From Azolla pinnata (taxonomy: Eukaryota; Streptophyta; Polypodiopsida; Salviniales; Salviniaceae), in NCBI GenBank assembly GCA_037176905.1, contig JBBBWG010030198.1, positions 37,205-101,204 of the forward strand: a stretch of 64,000 nucleotides of DNA, in the 5' to 3' direction. Both the position numbers and the translations under genes were made by a program. Below, one piece after another: positions 1 to 12,700 of this stretch. The notes below the pieces were generated by a model, which did no database searches, was not told where the DNA came from, and was given only the letters and a program-made list of their open reading frames with translations. Position 1 is the stretch's first letter. Each line of letters starts with the position of its first letter.

Positions 1-390
1 GAAGCAATCAATGTTCCCCAGAACAGTGCTTGCTTCCATACATTTGAGATTCCTTCTTTCACTGAGGTAATATGTATGCATCAAGTGCATAATAAATCAG
101 AGTGTCATGAAGTAAATCGTGGGAATTCATTCACAACGGAAAACAGCTGTAGCATATTGTAATCAGGTGAAACCTGAGATCATGCCGAAAAGCAGGAAAT
201 CACTGATCAAGGAAGAATGTTGCTGTCAGGACTTAAACAAAGATGATTTGAGGATCGAAAATTCAGGAAACCAATCCTGGATTACACAATTGACACAGGA
301 TTCTTAAAGATGCCACAATGGATCTGTATGAAACCACAAAGCCCAACGGGCTTTGGCAAGTGAAGGAAAGAGAGGACATCAAGGGCATAC

Positions 391-784
391 CATCCCAGGA
401 ACCATCATTCCAGAAGAAGACATCGCCCCAAGCCCAAGCTCCAATGCCGAGCTTAGTAACCTCTACATCAGAAGCTCCAAGAGGTATCTTCTCTTTGTCG
501 TACTGGGCTGTTATACTCACGGATCCTTCGGACACTGCAGCTGAAGAAGAAGAGGAAGAAGAAGATAATGATGATGACGACGACGACGACGAGAACATAC
601 GGTGGGTAGCAGCAGATGGGGAACTCCAAGGAGGAAATGCAGAGGCTCTCTTGTTGCTGACTTTGCTGCAGCTGTGGTTGCGGTTGCTGAAGAGATGCTG
701 ACAATGGCCCACAGAAGGATGGGGGAGATAACAAGAGGGGGGAACTCCAGCAGCTTGAAACAGGAGAGCTCTCTCAGAGGCCAT
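391..784 (-). CDS. Plastid aldo/keto reductase-like protein, first exon only (gene runs off the left edge)
   Basis: Only the 5' exon is in the window. It starts at an ATG on the minus strand (782-784) and ends at a donor (exon base 391, then GTATGC) in phase 1. The first ~95 residues are rich in Ser, Pro and Arg, as in a chloroplast transit peptide, and include a poly-Ser run encoded by a degenerate trinucleotide tract at about 544-594. Then comes 'IPLGASDVEVTKLGIGAWAWGD' (split here only for reading: IPLGASDVEV, then TKLGIGAWAWGD) and 'FFWNDGSWD'. This matches the first beta strand of plant plastid aldo/keto reductases of the At1g06690 type (NAD(P)H-linked oxidoreductases); that match is from memory. 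The TIM-barrel body, with the catalytic Asp-Tyr-Lys-His, must lie to the left. No second exon was found in 1-390, which I take as intron. The family call rests on about 30 residues. Confidence 0.6.
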
Positions 785-1864
785 GGCTTGAAGGAGGAGG
801 AGGAGAAGACAATGAAGAAGAAGATGGAAGAATTAGAAGTGCCCATGACAAAAAGTATTGCTATGGAAAGCTCAGGCTTCGTGGGCAGAGCTCCACCCCA
901 AATGGGGGGAGATAGGGAATCAGTGTGTCAGTTAATTCAGTTTTCCACCCCTCTATCATCACTTCTGCAAACCACTTCATCATACCCTTAAATCCATAGC
1001 TTGAGATAGATTTCTCCAAGTGCAAGATCCAATGCCAAACAACGGGTTGTGATTTGCTGTTTGGGGATCTTTGCCTTCTCACCATATCATGCTTTCCAGA
1101 CGGTTGGGACAGGGTTTCTCTTGCCATTCAGTTGGGCAGTTTCAAACCCAAATTCTGAAAACATTCTCCAGATTTTTGAACATTCAAATAGGTTGGAAAA
1201 GAGGAACAATCTCCAAATTCTTGGGCATCGAAATAGGCTAGGAAGAGGAACAGTGCATCAAAGGTACAGATAAAACAAACAGTGACCCAAGTAGCCAAAA
1301 AGAAGAGAGAACGGCTTCCACATTTAGACATCACATACAGAAGAAGTACACATCATGAGCACCATTAGTGGAAGCTTTTCACGAAACAGATCAACTGCAT
1401 TTTGCCTTAGCAGCATATATGCCTCTCCATCTGGCCCACACCATCACATTTGTTGACCCTTTTCCTATTCCATCCACCACACATGGTGAAAATAAAAAAC
1501 AGTCATCTTAATCAAAAGACAGTTTATTTTGCTTCAACAGTTTTCACCCAAAAGAGGTAGCGAAAATCGCCATCCCTGGCCAACAACCAGCATCCTTCAA
1601 TCAAAGCCTACATTTGAACATTTTGTCAAAAAACATGGTTCACACACCCGATCATCGGATCGCATCCTTGGACCAAAGCCCACATTCCCACATCGGAGTT
1701 CATAAATGTGGCTAGCATGTACGAGTATAAGCTTTCAATTTCTCTGTTACTCTGGTAGATACATCACTATTTGAAAAAACAAAATCTTCTTTGGGTATAT
1801 ATCTCACACTAGAAAATGGACAATGGCACTGCTTGGAGAGTTTGTTCAGACCACTGCCCTTCTT
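785..1864. other. Intergenic: AKR upstream region and DEG9 3' flank
   Basis: No coding region recognised. It holds the upstream region of the aldo/keto reductase on its left side and the 3' flank of DEG9 on its right side. Around 1155-1245 there is an imperfect direct duplication of about 49 bp (two copies of an 'ACATTCTCCAGA/ACAATCTCCAAA' motif, each followed by 'AAATAGG'). Nothing else stands out. Confidence 0.5.
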
Positions 1865-4800
1865 CTATGACTTCAAATCATCAGACATCGCCGATGGTAT
1901 GCAATGTGTTTCAAGAATTTCAGCTGTTGCCTCCTTAGCTTTTTTGGCCTCGAGGACCACGAGCTGTTAAAAACATGATAAAAAAAATATAAGCACACCT
2001 GTGACATTCGTGAGAAATCACAACCATGAATGAAGCAATGTGGATTTCTACCTGTTGATGTTCAAGATCAAACCTCAGGAACTTTTCATCACAGTTTTCT
2101 ACCATGTTGGCCAATTGCTTTAAATTTCTTACTGGAGTTCCATTCAATGCGAGAATCTGCAGTATAGAAATGAGCAATTGCTTTAAAACTTCAAACCAAA
2201 ATGCAAAATCACATTTTAAGATCAAAAGAATAACCTGTGTATTGACAATTTCTTCGTACCCGATGTTGATATCAGCTACCAATACCTGGAATCAGATGTA
2301 TGCAGCAACCCCAAATTGGTTAAAACTAACTTTGCATTATCAAACAGAGTAGCCAAATAAGCTTTCTATACTTGTATCCTCCTTGTTCTTCAATCATTTC
2401 TAAATTGCCCTAACCCTCCATATAAATAAGTTCATGGCACATTATACTGCCTTCAGTATAGAACTAGCATTTTCACCTCAACAAAACAAATTTACTACCA
2501 ATGCGCCACATGAATATATGACGTTTTATCTTCCAGTACCATCTAAAATGAGCTGCGGACATAAACCACAATTCCAAGTTCATTTTGATTGAATAAATAC
2601 GCACTGCATAGACGTAAATCACACCTGAGAAATGACAACCAACTGCTCATCTTCTGTTTGAGCCATGGCGTGGAGTAGTTTGCCAAGTAGCTTCACAGGG
2701 GCATCATAATCATAATCCTTACCATACTGCAAGCACCATAACACCAAAAATTAGTAAAGGGTTAAATAAATTTCCCTCATTTGCCTCGACTCTGAAGACC
2801 AAATCCGACACTTACTTCTGAACGCAAATATGGTACAGATACTGCAGCAAATACTATACCCGCTACAATATAATATGATGGTGGTCGGCCTTTTATGTGT
2901 GCAGGAATCAAACGTTTATGTGTTTGAAGTTGTACATTGAACTCCTTAACTTCAGCATCTCGCAGTATTTTAACCTTTGCAAATTCTCCAGTGTATTTCT
3001 GTGACACAAGGTAGCTAAATCCAATCCTTTCTCCATGGCGGAAGGGAACTGCAAATACCGAGATTTTAAGATTATTAATACAGCCTTAACTATCTGCAAT
3101 GTGTCTGCCCATTCATTCATCTAGATACCTGTGCCATCATTAGCAATATCAATATCGTCAAAACTCAAGAGAACATCTGATGACCGCAAGTACTTTGCTG
3201 CTGGAGCTGTTGGTTCTACCCTCCTAACTCGCACCCCTTTTTGGTGTGATGTCATTCCAAGGGCTTTCCTTAGGTCTGGGTTCTCCATTTTCTGCCACTC
3301 TATTCCAAGTATAGGGAAACCTGCAACATAAAAACGTAATCATTTCTTTGGATGCCTACATGGCTGTGCTGCTGATATGCGCTTCAATATTTGAGAATAA
3401 ATTTACCTGTATACTCATCATTGCGTTCAAAGTCATTGATGAAATGAGTGATAACTGGAGTAGGGATGACATATCCAATATTTTCTGCATCTTCATGTTT
3501 CAAGGATTGGAAAGCAATGCCAACACACTGACCCTTGGCATTGAACGCAGGACCCCCTGAGTTTCCAGAATTTATAGCTGCATCAATCTACAAAGGTACA
3601 CACAAGCCAAAATCAGCCTAGTGCACATATATAGGATTCTCTCCATAAAAGTCCAAAGAGAGGTATATCAGAGAAAGAAGATAAATAAGTGCTGCGGATT
3701 AATGAACTCCTCATGTTACAAATGCAATAAAAGTGAGACGCAGAAAGTCGTGTGCACGTGTAAGGCACTAATTATCAAGGAAAGAACTTGTTTGAGTGGA
3801 AAAGAACAAAGAGTATAATCTGATAGCACTTGGATAATAACTCACAGTGTATTCCATGAATTCAATATTTTAGGAAAATACAGGTAAAATCAACCATTTG
3901 GTTCCTCCCAACATACCTGTACTCCTAGAAGTTCTGTTGCACCATGCACATACGATGTGACTTCAATCCTTGACACTACCCCACTTGTCACTGAGATAGT
4001 GTCACCACCAATCGGATAGCCAACAACAGTGACAGCATCTTGCAGGCTTGGTAGAGCACCAAAATCTACAGGTGAAACTCCTTCCCAGAATTCATCACTA
4101 TTAACTGTCAACAAAGCTGCAAAAAAGGAAAAAACATACTCAGGTCAGAAAATGATAAGGAAATGTCAAATGTAGAAATCTTGGTTTTTTCTAGCAGTTG
4201 TGAAGTTCACTATGAACCAACTTGACTAGCAAAAATGTATGGTCATTCAGCTTGAAAGACTCAAATATATGTGAGGAGAAAGATGTACTCATATTTATAA
4301 CACCCTATTCTTATCCATTGTACACACAAGCCTACTGTTAACTGGTTTAAATATAGAGAGAGCCCCATAATATAATGTGCACACAAAAAAGTATATAGAG
4401 TAGAGCTATAGACTAAATACCGATGTCACATTCTGTTCCTATTGCTAGAACAGTGGCCAAGAATTTGGTGTCAGAGCCGCGACGTTTCACCTTCACTTGC
4501 GTATGATGCTCAACAGAATGGGCATTTGTCAAAACCCTTCGACCACTTATAATGAATCCACTACTATTCGAGCTAAATTGTCTCTTCATCTGCCATGGTA
4601 AGGAGAAATTTGGCTCGGTATGAACACAGAAAACTTTCACCACAGCATCCATGGATGGTGAACGCTTCACAGCTTCTTCCATCACAGGATCAGCATGTGC
4701 ATGTGTTGATGGGAGTGAGCTAGGCATCAAGGTTAATCCACTATTAGATGGCGACTGTGGTGTCACTTCAGAGAATCGCCTATTTCTAGGAGGGGCCATC

Positions 4801-5147
4801 CTCTCTGTAGGTCGATCTAACTTCACAATTCCTTGCAAACCATTATCATGGCTCGATCCTCCACCATGTGCATTACTTCTTCCTTGCAATTTAACTCTAC
4901 CCATATCTGGGGCTCTGTCATGTATATCTATATCATCGTGTGAATCTTCATCGGATGAATCATCATCTCCATTGACAACCATCTTAGCATCAGCTTTTTG
5001 AGAGGGAGGATCGGGGCTCAAACTAAGGTCTTTCCTGGGTCTCCCCCGTTTCCTTTTCTCTGCAGACTCTATGGGCACCATCGGAGAAGAAGATTCCTTC
5101 GGCGGCCTACCACGCTTCCGCTTAATTGGCTGATCTTCCGCTTCCAT
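1865..5147 (-). CDS. DEG9: DEG9, nuclear HtrA/DegP-type serine protease with two AT-hooks
   Basis: Coding exons on the minus strand: 5147-4421, 4116-3917, 3587-3407, 3320-3129, 3048-2816, 2726-2625, 2285-2235, 2156-2052, 1963-1865. All introns have GT-AG ends and phases agree, giving 629 residues (Arabidopsis DEG9 is about 590). The N-terminus has two AT-hook-like stretches, KRKRGRPPK (9-17) and KRKRGRPRK (31-39), then a disordered acidic region. The protease domain keeps the whole triad: His210 in TNAHSV, Asp241 in ECDIALLTV, Ser319 in [13 protein letters not shown]-like regions follow, with the DEG9-typical [18 protein letters not shown] and [16 protein letters not shown]9 proteins are ATP-independent nuclear/nucleolar endopeptidases; Arabidopsis DEG9 degrades the cytokinin response regulator ARR4. 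The ATG at 5147 is chosen over an in-frame one 27 bases upstream because [15 protein letters not shown] resembles the family start and because a likely leader-intron acceptor lies directly before it. Confidence 0.93.
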
Positions 5148-5149
5148 GG

Positions 5150-7755
5150 CTAAGTACAAGCAGCAGAAAAACAATTCAATGCATTATCCCGAAATTTGAC
5201 ACAACTCTCAGCCTATTCTTTTCCATAAAAGAACCAAAGTATCATAATACACATAATTTAACTGCTTACCCATGTCAAGCCATCCAAAAAACAAAAGCAG
5301 AAAATATTAAGAGCTCTCATTCACGTTTAACAATGTACGGTTTGAAATAGAAGACATCAGACGCAACCGCTTTCTCTAATGTTGAGTACGGAAGAAGCCT
5401 TATGAAAATAGAATCTACAACTTCTCTCAGATTCGGAAATAAACATCTTAATAGTAAACAAATCACCATAAAATTACCTGAAAGAAATGCAGAATTAAGC
5501 ATGAAGCATCAAATTTCTAAAAAAGACAAACTAACTTTATTTCTCAAATGTTCAAGAACATGAGTATGGAAGGAAGAATTAAGAAGAAACAATCTAACAA
5601 TTTTCTCTCACATTCGAAAATCAACATCTAACCAAGAAACAGAATTAAGCAGCATCCCATTTCTAAAAGGAAACAGAAATTTAATTTATTCTCCCATGTT
5701 CAAGAGCATGAGAGATGCAAAGGAGACATACTCATAGTTGAATTTATCAAAGTGCACCTTCACAATGGATCTTCACAGAAACATGCACGGTACAGTCACA
5801 TCAGGAGTATGCCCAATATCTTAATAAAACGAGGACCAACGTAGGTCTATTTCTAGCTGTAAATACTACTATATCCACTATTAAATCACAAAATATACTT
5901 CTTATGCTCGAAACACCTAGCATTTGGAATCTAATGCCCAAGCATCACGCTCTTTTACTTATACAACATATATTTTCATGACTTGGGATGTTGAATTGAA
6001 ATGGAAAGATTTGAGTCTCATAATAACACATAATCACTTTGATATATTGCACACAAAATCAGCAAAGTTTTAGAATATTACAACTGCAATGCTTGGATCA
6101 CCAAGATAAATAAATCCTTTTGTGGCATGTAGAACCAAATAATATGCAAATTTCTTTATGAAGCTGAACTTTATGCAAAGAAGAAAGCCTATGAGATTGT
6201 GGAATGAAAAGAAAGCACGAGAATCTATATTTGATGATGCCTGATAATAGTTTCAAGCCAGCATTGAGGCTACAATCCTCTAAACCCACTACCAATTTCC
6301 TAAACCTATTAAGACGAATTTGACATGTTACAAATGCGGATTTCAGATGATATTGTATCTCTCAAGCATTACGGCTATTATCCGCTAAACCTAGTATTGA
6401 ATCCTTGAACCTATCAAGAAGACCTTGATCCTCTTCCATGAACTCTGTCAATCCTATTAGGAAACTAAATATAGCATTAAAAACCCTAACAGTGAATTAA
6501 ATGTAGGATAAAAATCACTAGCAGTGTACTGAATGTAGTAAAACCCTAACAGGAAACTAAATTTAGGATGGAAAACCTGGAAGGAAACCAAGTATAACAG
6601 CGCAGCTCAAGTGGTGAACTCAATTTACCATCAAAACCATATAAGAACATGCATACTCATGTGAAAGAATATCACCTTGAACTGAGACAATAATCACACA
6701 TCACAAACGCTAACAGACTGTTACAAGAAACAAATTTGAGCAACTTTCTCTCATGTTCAGTTAGTGCATCATCGAAATTGCTAACCAGGTAAATAAAAAT
6801 AAGCGTGAAAGCATAGCAGTAAACAAAACTAACTTCTTCTGATGCTCGATAGCATAATTTAACAAACTAAAACAAATGAGAACAAAATTAACCACTATCT
6901 GATGCTCTAGAACACAATTCTAGGAATCAAAAGATCCCTGGCAGAAAGGGAAATTTAGAGCCGAACAGCTTATGTCAAACTTATACTACTTTCTCGTATT
7001 CATAAACATAAATATTAATAGAAAATCAAATGTAGCATCAAATGTGACAACGAATCGGGGGGGGGGGGGGGATATTTGAACTACTTACCCTGATACTTAA
7101 GAAATCTAGGGAAACAGCCAAACCCTAAGATCGAGCAGAATTGTAACTACATTTTTGGATGTTGAAGAGGTTAACTTCAACAATAAACTAAATGTGGCAT
7201 CTTAACCCCGAGTAGACAACCGAATTAAATATTCACACGCAGATTTGAAATATAAAGAAACTACTATCTCGTGTTTAATGACGTAATTCAGCAGGCTACT
7301 AAGCTCAAAATGAAAAACGTAGCGTAAAACTCAATTTTAGGATAAAAAGATCAAACAGAGAAGCAATGGTTGAACTACCTCCCCCCAAGTTCAATTCAAA
7401 CCCCTAACATATCAGAAGCAGAATTACATTCCGTCAATCAGAAAACGAAAGGGAAGGTCTGAAACCCTCACAAGAAGACCCTCCCAAAACCCTAACAGAG
7501 AAAAAGAATCTACCGAGGAAAACAAAAGCCCGACAGTAAAACAGAAATAAACATCAAAAACCTTCAAATAGAAAAGCAAAAAAAAAAGAAATCAGAAACG
7601 AGCAAAAGAAGCGAGAGAGAATGGGGAGTACCGAATTGTTCAAACACAAAACAAAACAAAAGAGGAGGGGGAAAGGGCGGCCGGGGAGCTCTTCCGGACA
7701 CTTCGATTTCTTCTACCGAGAACGTAGAGTCGGAAGAAGTGGACGGAGAAATTAC
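5150..7755 (-). other. Probable 5'-leader intron of DEG9
   Basis: On the minus strand a good acceptor (pyrimidine-rich tract, then CTTAG) ends two bases before the DEG9 ATG, and a donor GTAATTT lies at 7755 next to a G+C-richer block (7620-7950) that could be the untranslated first exon. The 2.6 kb between is AT-rich, has no convincing coding exon on either strand, and contains short irregular repeats ('AAACCCTAACAG', 'GGAAACTAAAT') around 6459-6595 and a run of 14 G at 7058-7071. The splice sites are seen; that they are used is inferred. The alternative is plain intergenic DNA with a short leader. Confidence 0.4.
7058..7071. repeat. Homopolymer run, 14 G
   Basis: Uninterrupted G run in otherwise AT-rich DNA. 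Its length may be a sequencing artefact; it could also support a G-quadruplex. Confidence 0.8.
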
Positions 7756-9717
7756 CTAGCAGGAAGGGGGCGGCAAAAGCACTGTTGCAAAAGGAAGATT
7801 AGGAATGAGGAGGAGAAAGGAGAATCTTCTGTGTTTATGTCATGTATCCATCATCGACACGATCCAGTTGTGAGAGCTTTGTCCCCTGTTCGAGTGTTTC
7901 TCTCGTCTGTTCCATGGAAGCACAGAATCGCCCACCATGGAAGGAGGGGCGGGGGAGAGATTTTAGGTATTTCCCAGAATACCCTTCTGTCAGGCTTCGT
8001 GTGTGTGTGTGTGTGTTTTAGGTATCTACAAACATACCCTTCACGGACAATGACAATTTATAGAAGAGATTTTTTTAGGGTGCTCACAGAAACACATGAT
8101 TCTGCTCACTGATCCAAACCAAAGAGATATATGGTTGCTGTTTTTGCATGGCTAGACTCGATTTTTGTATTGTCGGCCTCTGATTTGTTCTACATCGCAT
8201 GTGCCTCTTCCCGATGGGCCATCAGCTGCGATGCCGGAACCAAGAATCAGAGGGTCGTGTGCATTTGATTCTGGAACGGCAGCTGATTTGGAATTGTCAT
8301 CGGTAATTTCCAGCGGCAGCAAGTCTCGAAGTCGTTGTCAATGTTCTGAGTGTATGGATGGGGGATTCCTTGACCTTTGGATGAGTGGTCGAAGGTAGAA
8401 GACGCAACCTATTTGGCGATGACAACAGTAGATGAACTGGAACCCTAAATGTACATCCAAAATCAAGATCAGTCTAGACAATCAATTCTGTGAAGATAAT
8501 GATTGCCCCATGGTCATTTTATGTGTTGCCGAGACACATGTTCCTACAATAAAGCTCTAGTGATTAGTGAAGCGTTGTAACTTAATCATGGATATAATTA
8601 CGTAAAAAAAGATGAATAGAGGGGATACTATCCGAGAGGAATGCAAAGTCACAAATGTACAACGTTTTGGTACCCAAAATAGATACGTAGTGTGTCTTTA
8701 TGCTTTTGATATTCTGTACAATCCCAAGTCAAGTGAAGCTTCCACATATTCTAATCTTCTAGTGTTGAGAATATACCGATCTTGTATCATCCATTGCAAT
8801 AATGTATATTAAGCATCTTAATTAACCCTTGCTAAACTAAGCCCTTGGCTGCCAGCATCTGACCGAATCTAGCAGACTATGGCTCGTCCCAAACTAGGAT
8901 TGTTTTCTTGTTTTTTGTGGAAAATTATGTTCACACTTGTGACACATGTTCTCGACTTGAGATGCGTTCAACATGTAAGTAGGGGCAAGGATGCTTCACT
9001 TCACTTGCACAAATGCTTGGGTTCCCACAATGGCTTAGGGACTTATATCCGCTGAGGACCAGCCCAGATCATCTATGGTCATCAATTTGACAGGCCCAAT
9101 GTGAATTGCCGCTAAAATCATTTCCAATCTCAGTCCAAATCGTTGATTAGAAACAAATATAGAACCGCCGAATAAGATCCTACGTTTCTCTTCTAGTTTG
9201 CCAGACTTACATGCACAGATCAAAGTAAAGGCAAGGCAGAAAACTAACCATGCAAACACATATATGACCACATATATTGCAATATGTAAAGATTAGATGT
9301 GGGCTCCAACATAGATTGTTTGTGAAGGCCTGCTTGTACATAGACATAGACGAATACTCTTAGAGATGCATGCATCCACCTGAGAATGCTCAATGAAAGA
9401 GATCCACCTCAGAACCAAAGAATGTGCCATCATCATCACCACCATCATCATCATGGCTTCCCCATCTATCCGTAACATCGTAGCATCAATCACATTCTTT
9501 GTGTATGGGGGTTATGTACATCTTTCATCTTCGAAAAACCGTAACATTGCTGCTCTCTGATATAAACTCGACTTCACTCCCATTTCTGCTTGTAGATTGA
9601 TTGATCTCATAAATGAATGTGGGTAAAATATCAAAATTGGCTCTTTTATACAGTTTCGCACAGATTTTATGCTACAATGCTGATGCGGATACCTGTGAAT
9701 AAAGACGAGTAACCTAC
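7756..9717. other. Intergenic between DEG9 and TMEM120
   Basis: The first ~300 bases are probably the DEG9 promoter and untranslated first exon. A (GT)n run lies at about 7999-8017. The rest, to the TMEM120 stop, is AT-rich with only short chance open frames, for example a 78-residue frame with a hydrophobic start at 9271-9035 minus that resembles nothing I know. I see no gene. Confidence 0.5.
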
Positions 9718-12700
9718 CTACAGTGATTTCTTTGCAAAAGCTAACTTGCTCTTTGTTCTACTCTTTATCCTCATCTTGGCGAGCAGCGTGTCCATAGTAT
9801 TTACAAAGTTCCCAAATGCCATAACAAGGAACAAAATCCCACAACCTGACACCTAAAGAAACAAGCAGCACACCAACCAATTTTACATTATCCATCACTC
9901 TTTGTGAAGGAAGATTGAATGAAATCGAAGCATTTACCTGCCATTCGGATCTCTTCATTAATGCAGTTCTCAGCAGAAGATATCCTATGAATCCTTGGAA
10001 GATCTAGCGGCATTAAAATGTTGCATTGCAAACGGGTCATATACACACATACACAGATACATTCACACTTATTAAAATATGTTTACATGCAGCATTAAGC
10101 ATAAAATACCTGTAGTGCAAAGAGGAGAGGGTACAAAAGTAGAATTTGACCATCATTACCAGCTGTTTCACCCCATACAACATCCATTCGGCCAGCCTAG
10201 CATCATTGATGCACACAGAAAAATCTATGAGAAAAATACAGTCCACTTGTAAACATTAGCATATAAATGATCCCAAGTATTAAAACACAAAGTTATAGCT
10301 GCAGACAATTAACAAAATGTCCATGTCTGTTGTCTTATATAACGACAAAATAGAAAAGTTAATGTTAACTAGGTACTTTTCCGAGTGCAATCCTTGTATA
10401 TAGCCGCTGCCTTTGATAGTGATTTTGAAGTAGCATCACTACCCCCTGCATCATTGCCCACAGCAAAAAATGCTGGACTCCATGCTGATTATGTAATAAA
10501 GTCCAGCATTCAAATTCTCGTTTCCTTTCAATATCTGCACATAAATATATCCGAAACTGCTTCCATTACTCACTTGCTTGTCCTTGCAATGAGGATGCTG
10601 CCCCTTGAAATCCCATGTAAGGGAGATAACAGCCATCAACATTGCGCAATAGTGATGATAAATCCACCTGAAATAACATGCAAACAAATGGCATAAGGTT
10701 TAATTCCAGTGTAACGTTTTCCAAAGAAGTGATATACCCTAAGCAAAAAAATGACAAATTCATATGTGTAAACTAATCACATTACATACCATGGGCGGAT
10801 GTGACTACCATTGATTCTCAAGATGTTTTCCCGAAATGCAAGACTTGTATAGAAGAACAAAAGCCAAGCCTGTGCAATGACAGAGTAAATCGTAAATCCA
10901 AGAAAGTTAAAATTGGGTTGAATCTTTCTGCTGAAACAGGCTAACCTGATAAGCTTGTACAGGTACAGATGGAAGGCAGTCATTCCACACCCAATACTTT
11001 AATAACCATAGGATCAGCGGAAATGCGAGAAACAACACAGCAGTACGATCCTGAAGAGAACAAGAATTTATGAGGAAGAGTTATTACAATGTTTGAATTA
11101 TTAACTAAATTCCAAGTTAACAGATAGGAAAAGGTTATTATACTTGAATCCTGCACAAGACAAAAAAGAAACCTACTACAAGAACGAGTGCTAAAATATA
11201 TGGTCTTCATATTTTGTCCTCAGAATAGTGCTGGTTAAAAAGATAATAGCAATTAGCATATGTGAGGCTCTTCATAATCCAGCACACGAGTAATCACCCA
11301 CCCACAAGAGCAACAAAATCAAAGGAAAAATGGTCGGGATTAGATCCAATATTAGTGCATACTGAAAACCGAATTAGTTCTATCTAATCCTGGGGATTAT
11401 CATACGCACTGAGCAATAACAAGAATCATCAACATAAGGTTTCATACTCACTAGATCACGCAAGCCAAGAGTATTTATGCAATACACTTTTCTTCCGAAA
11501 CTAGAGCATGAGTTCCAAAGCTTTCGCATGGGACATGAAAAAATGACCAAATTGGACAAAGCAACAAGTATCTAGCTAGAGTATATTCGAGTACCATCAT
11601 AGGCTATGATCTGTAACAACGAAACATTCTCCTAAGAACATAAAGCGGAAACCTTATTTGAGCAACACAATCGAAATTCCTATAGCCAGCCATGTCTCTA
11701 AAGTTTCTTGAATGGGAGAAGATATAACATTAAACACATTTTAAAGCAATAGAGCCATACGCAAGTACTTGTTAATACATTCTAAAATTACACTTGATTG
11801 AACACGTGTTCTTTTATTTGTATAAAAAAAAATTAAACAAAAGTATTATGGAAGAACTATTCAGCTGTTTTTCAGTATCAAGAAGCTAAACCATCCAAAA
11901 GCCGTTGCAGAGATTTTGTGGACCTTCAGGGATAAACTAAATGAATGATTTACCCTGTAAGCATTATACTCTTCCTTCACTTTGAAGCGAACATCATCCC
12001 CTAGTGCCTTCACATTCACAGGGCCCAAAAACAACCTGAGAAAGGCACCTGCACTAGGACAATATGACCATTATAATTGTAATGAGCATGAAGTCTGTAT
12101 TGAGGATACCTCAGATTCTCGACTTTACAAGATGAACATGTTTAAAAGGCAGGTTGACTTTTCAGTTAATGCAATAAACATAGAGCTCACCAGTCAACTT
12201 ATGAGAAAGAAGCAAGCGTACATCAGTCTGGTATAACATCCAATGTGCTCTTCCAATCTCTTCTTCCAGCTGTTAATGAACAATCACACATAAAATGTAT
12301 AACCTTTTAGTTCAACCTGAGGAAACTTTTGTAGGTGGAAAAACATTCATAAAGGGGACAAACTGAACAGGCATTTTCAGTGAAATTTCTATGAATAGAC
12401 AATATTTGCAGGTGGAAAAACATTCATAAAGGGAACTATTCTAGCAGAGATTTCCAGTGACATTTCCATGAATTGATAATAAACTTTCTCAATGCATGAA
12501 ACAAAGAAACTCAGATGATTAGTTGAGGCCAGTTTCCTGCATACTCCTCAAACTTTGAATAAAATTTGACTTCCGGAATAACAATCCAGCTGAAATATGA
12601 AGTTCTGTGACATATCAAATCAGTATTGGCATTATCTCGCGATTCCCTACCATGTCATGCATGCAAACAAAGGAAACTGGATTGTTTAGTACATGAAATG

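Noticed and set aside
1-66. Possible plus-strand exon at the left edge (ending ACTGAG before GTAATA)
   Set aside because: Only 22 codons, no recognised family, and it would lie inside the presumed minus-strand AKR intron; too little to call.
7621-8112. 163-codon plus-strand frame starting MGSTELFKHKTKQKRRGKG
   Set aside because: Basic, low-complexity, passes through a (GT)n run, no known domain; it overlaps the likely antisense DEG9 first exon.
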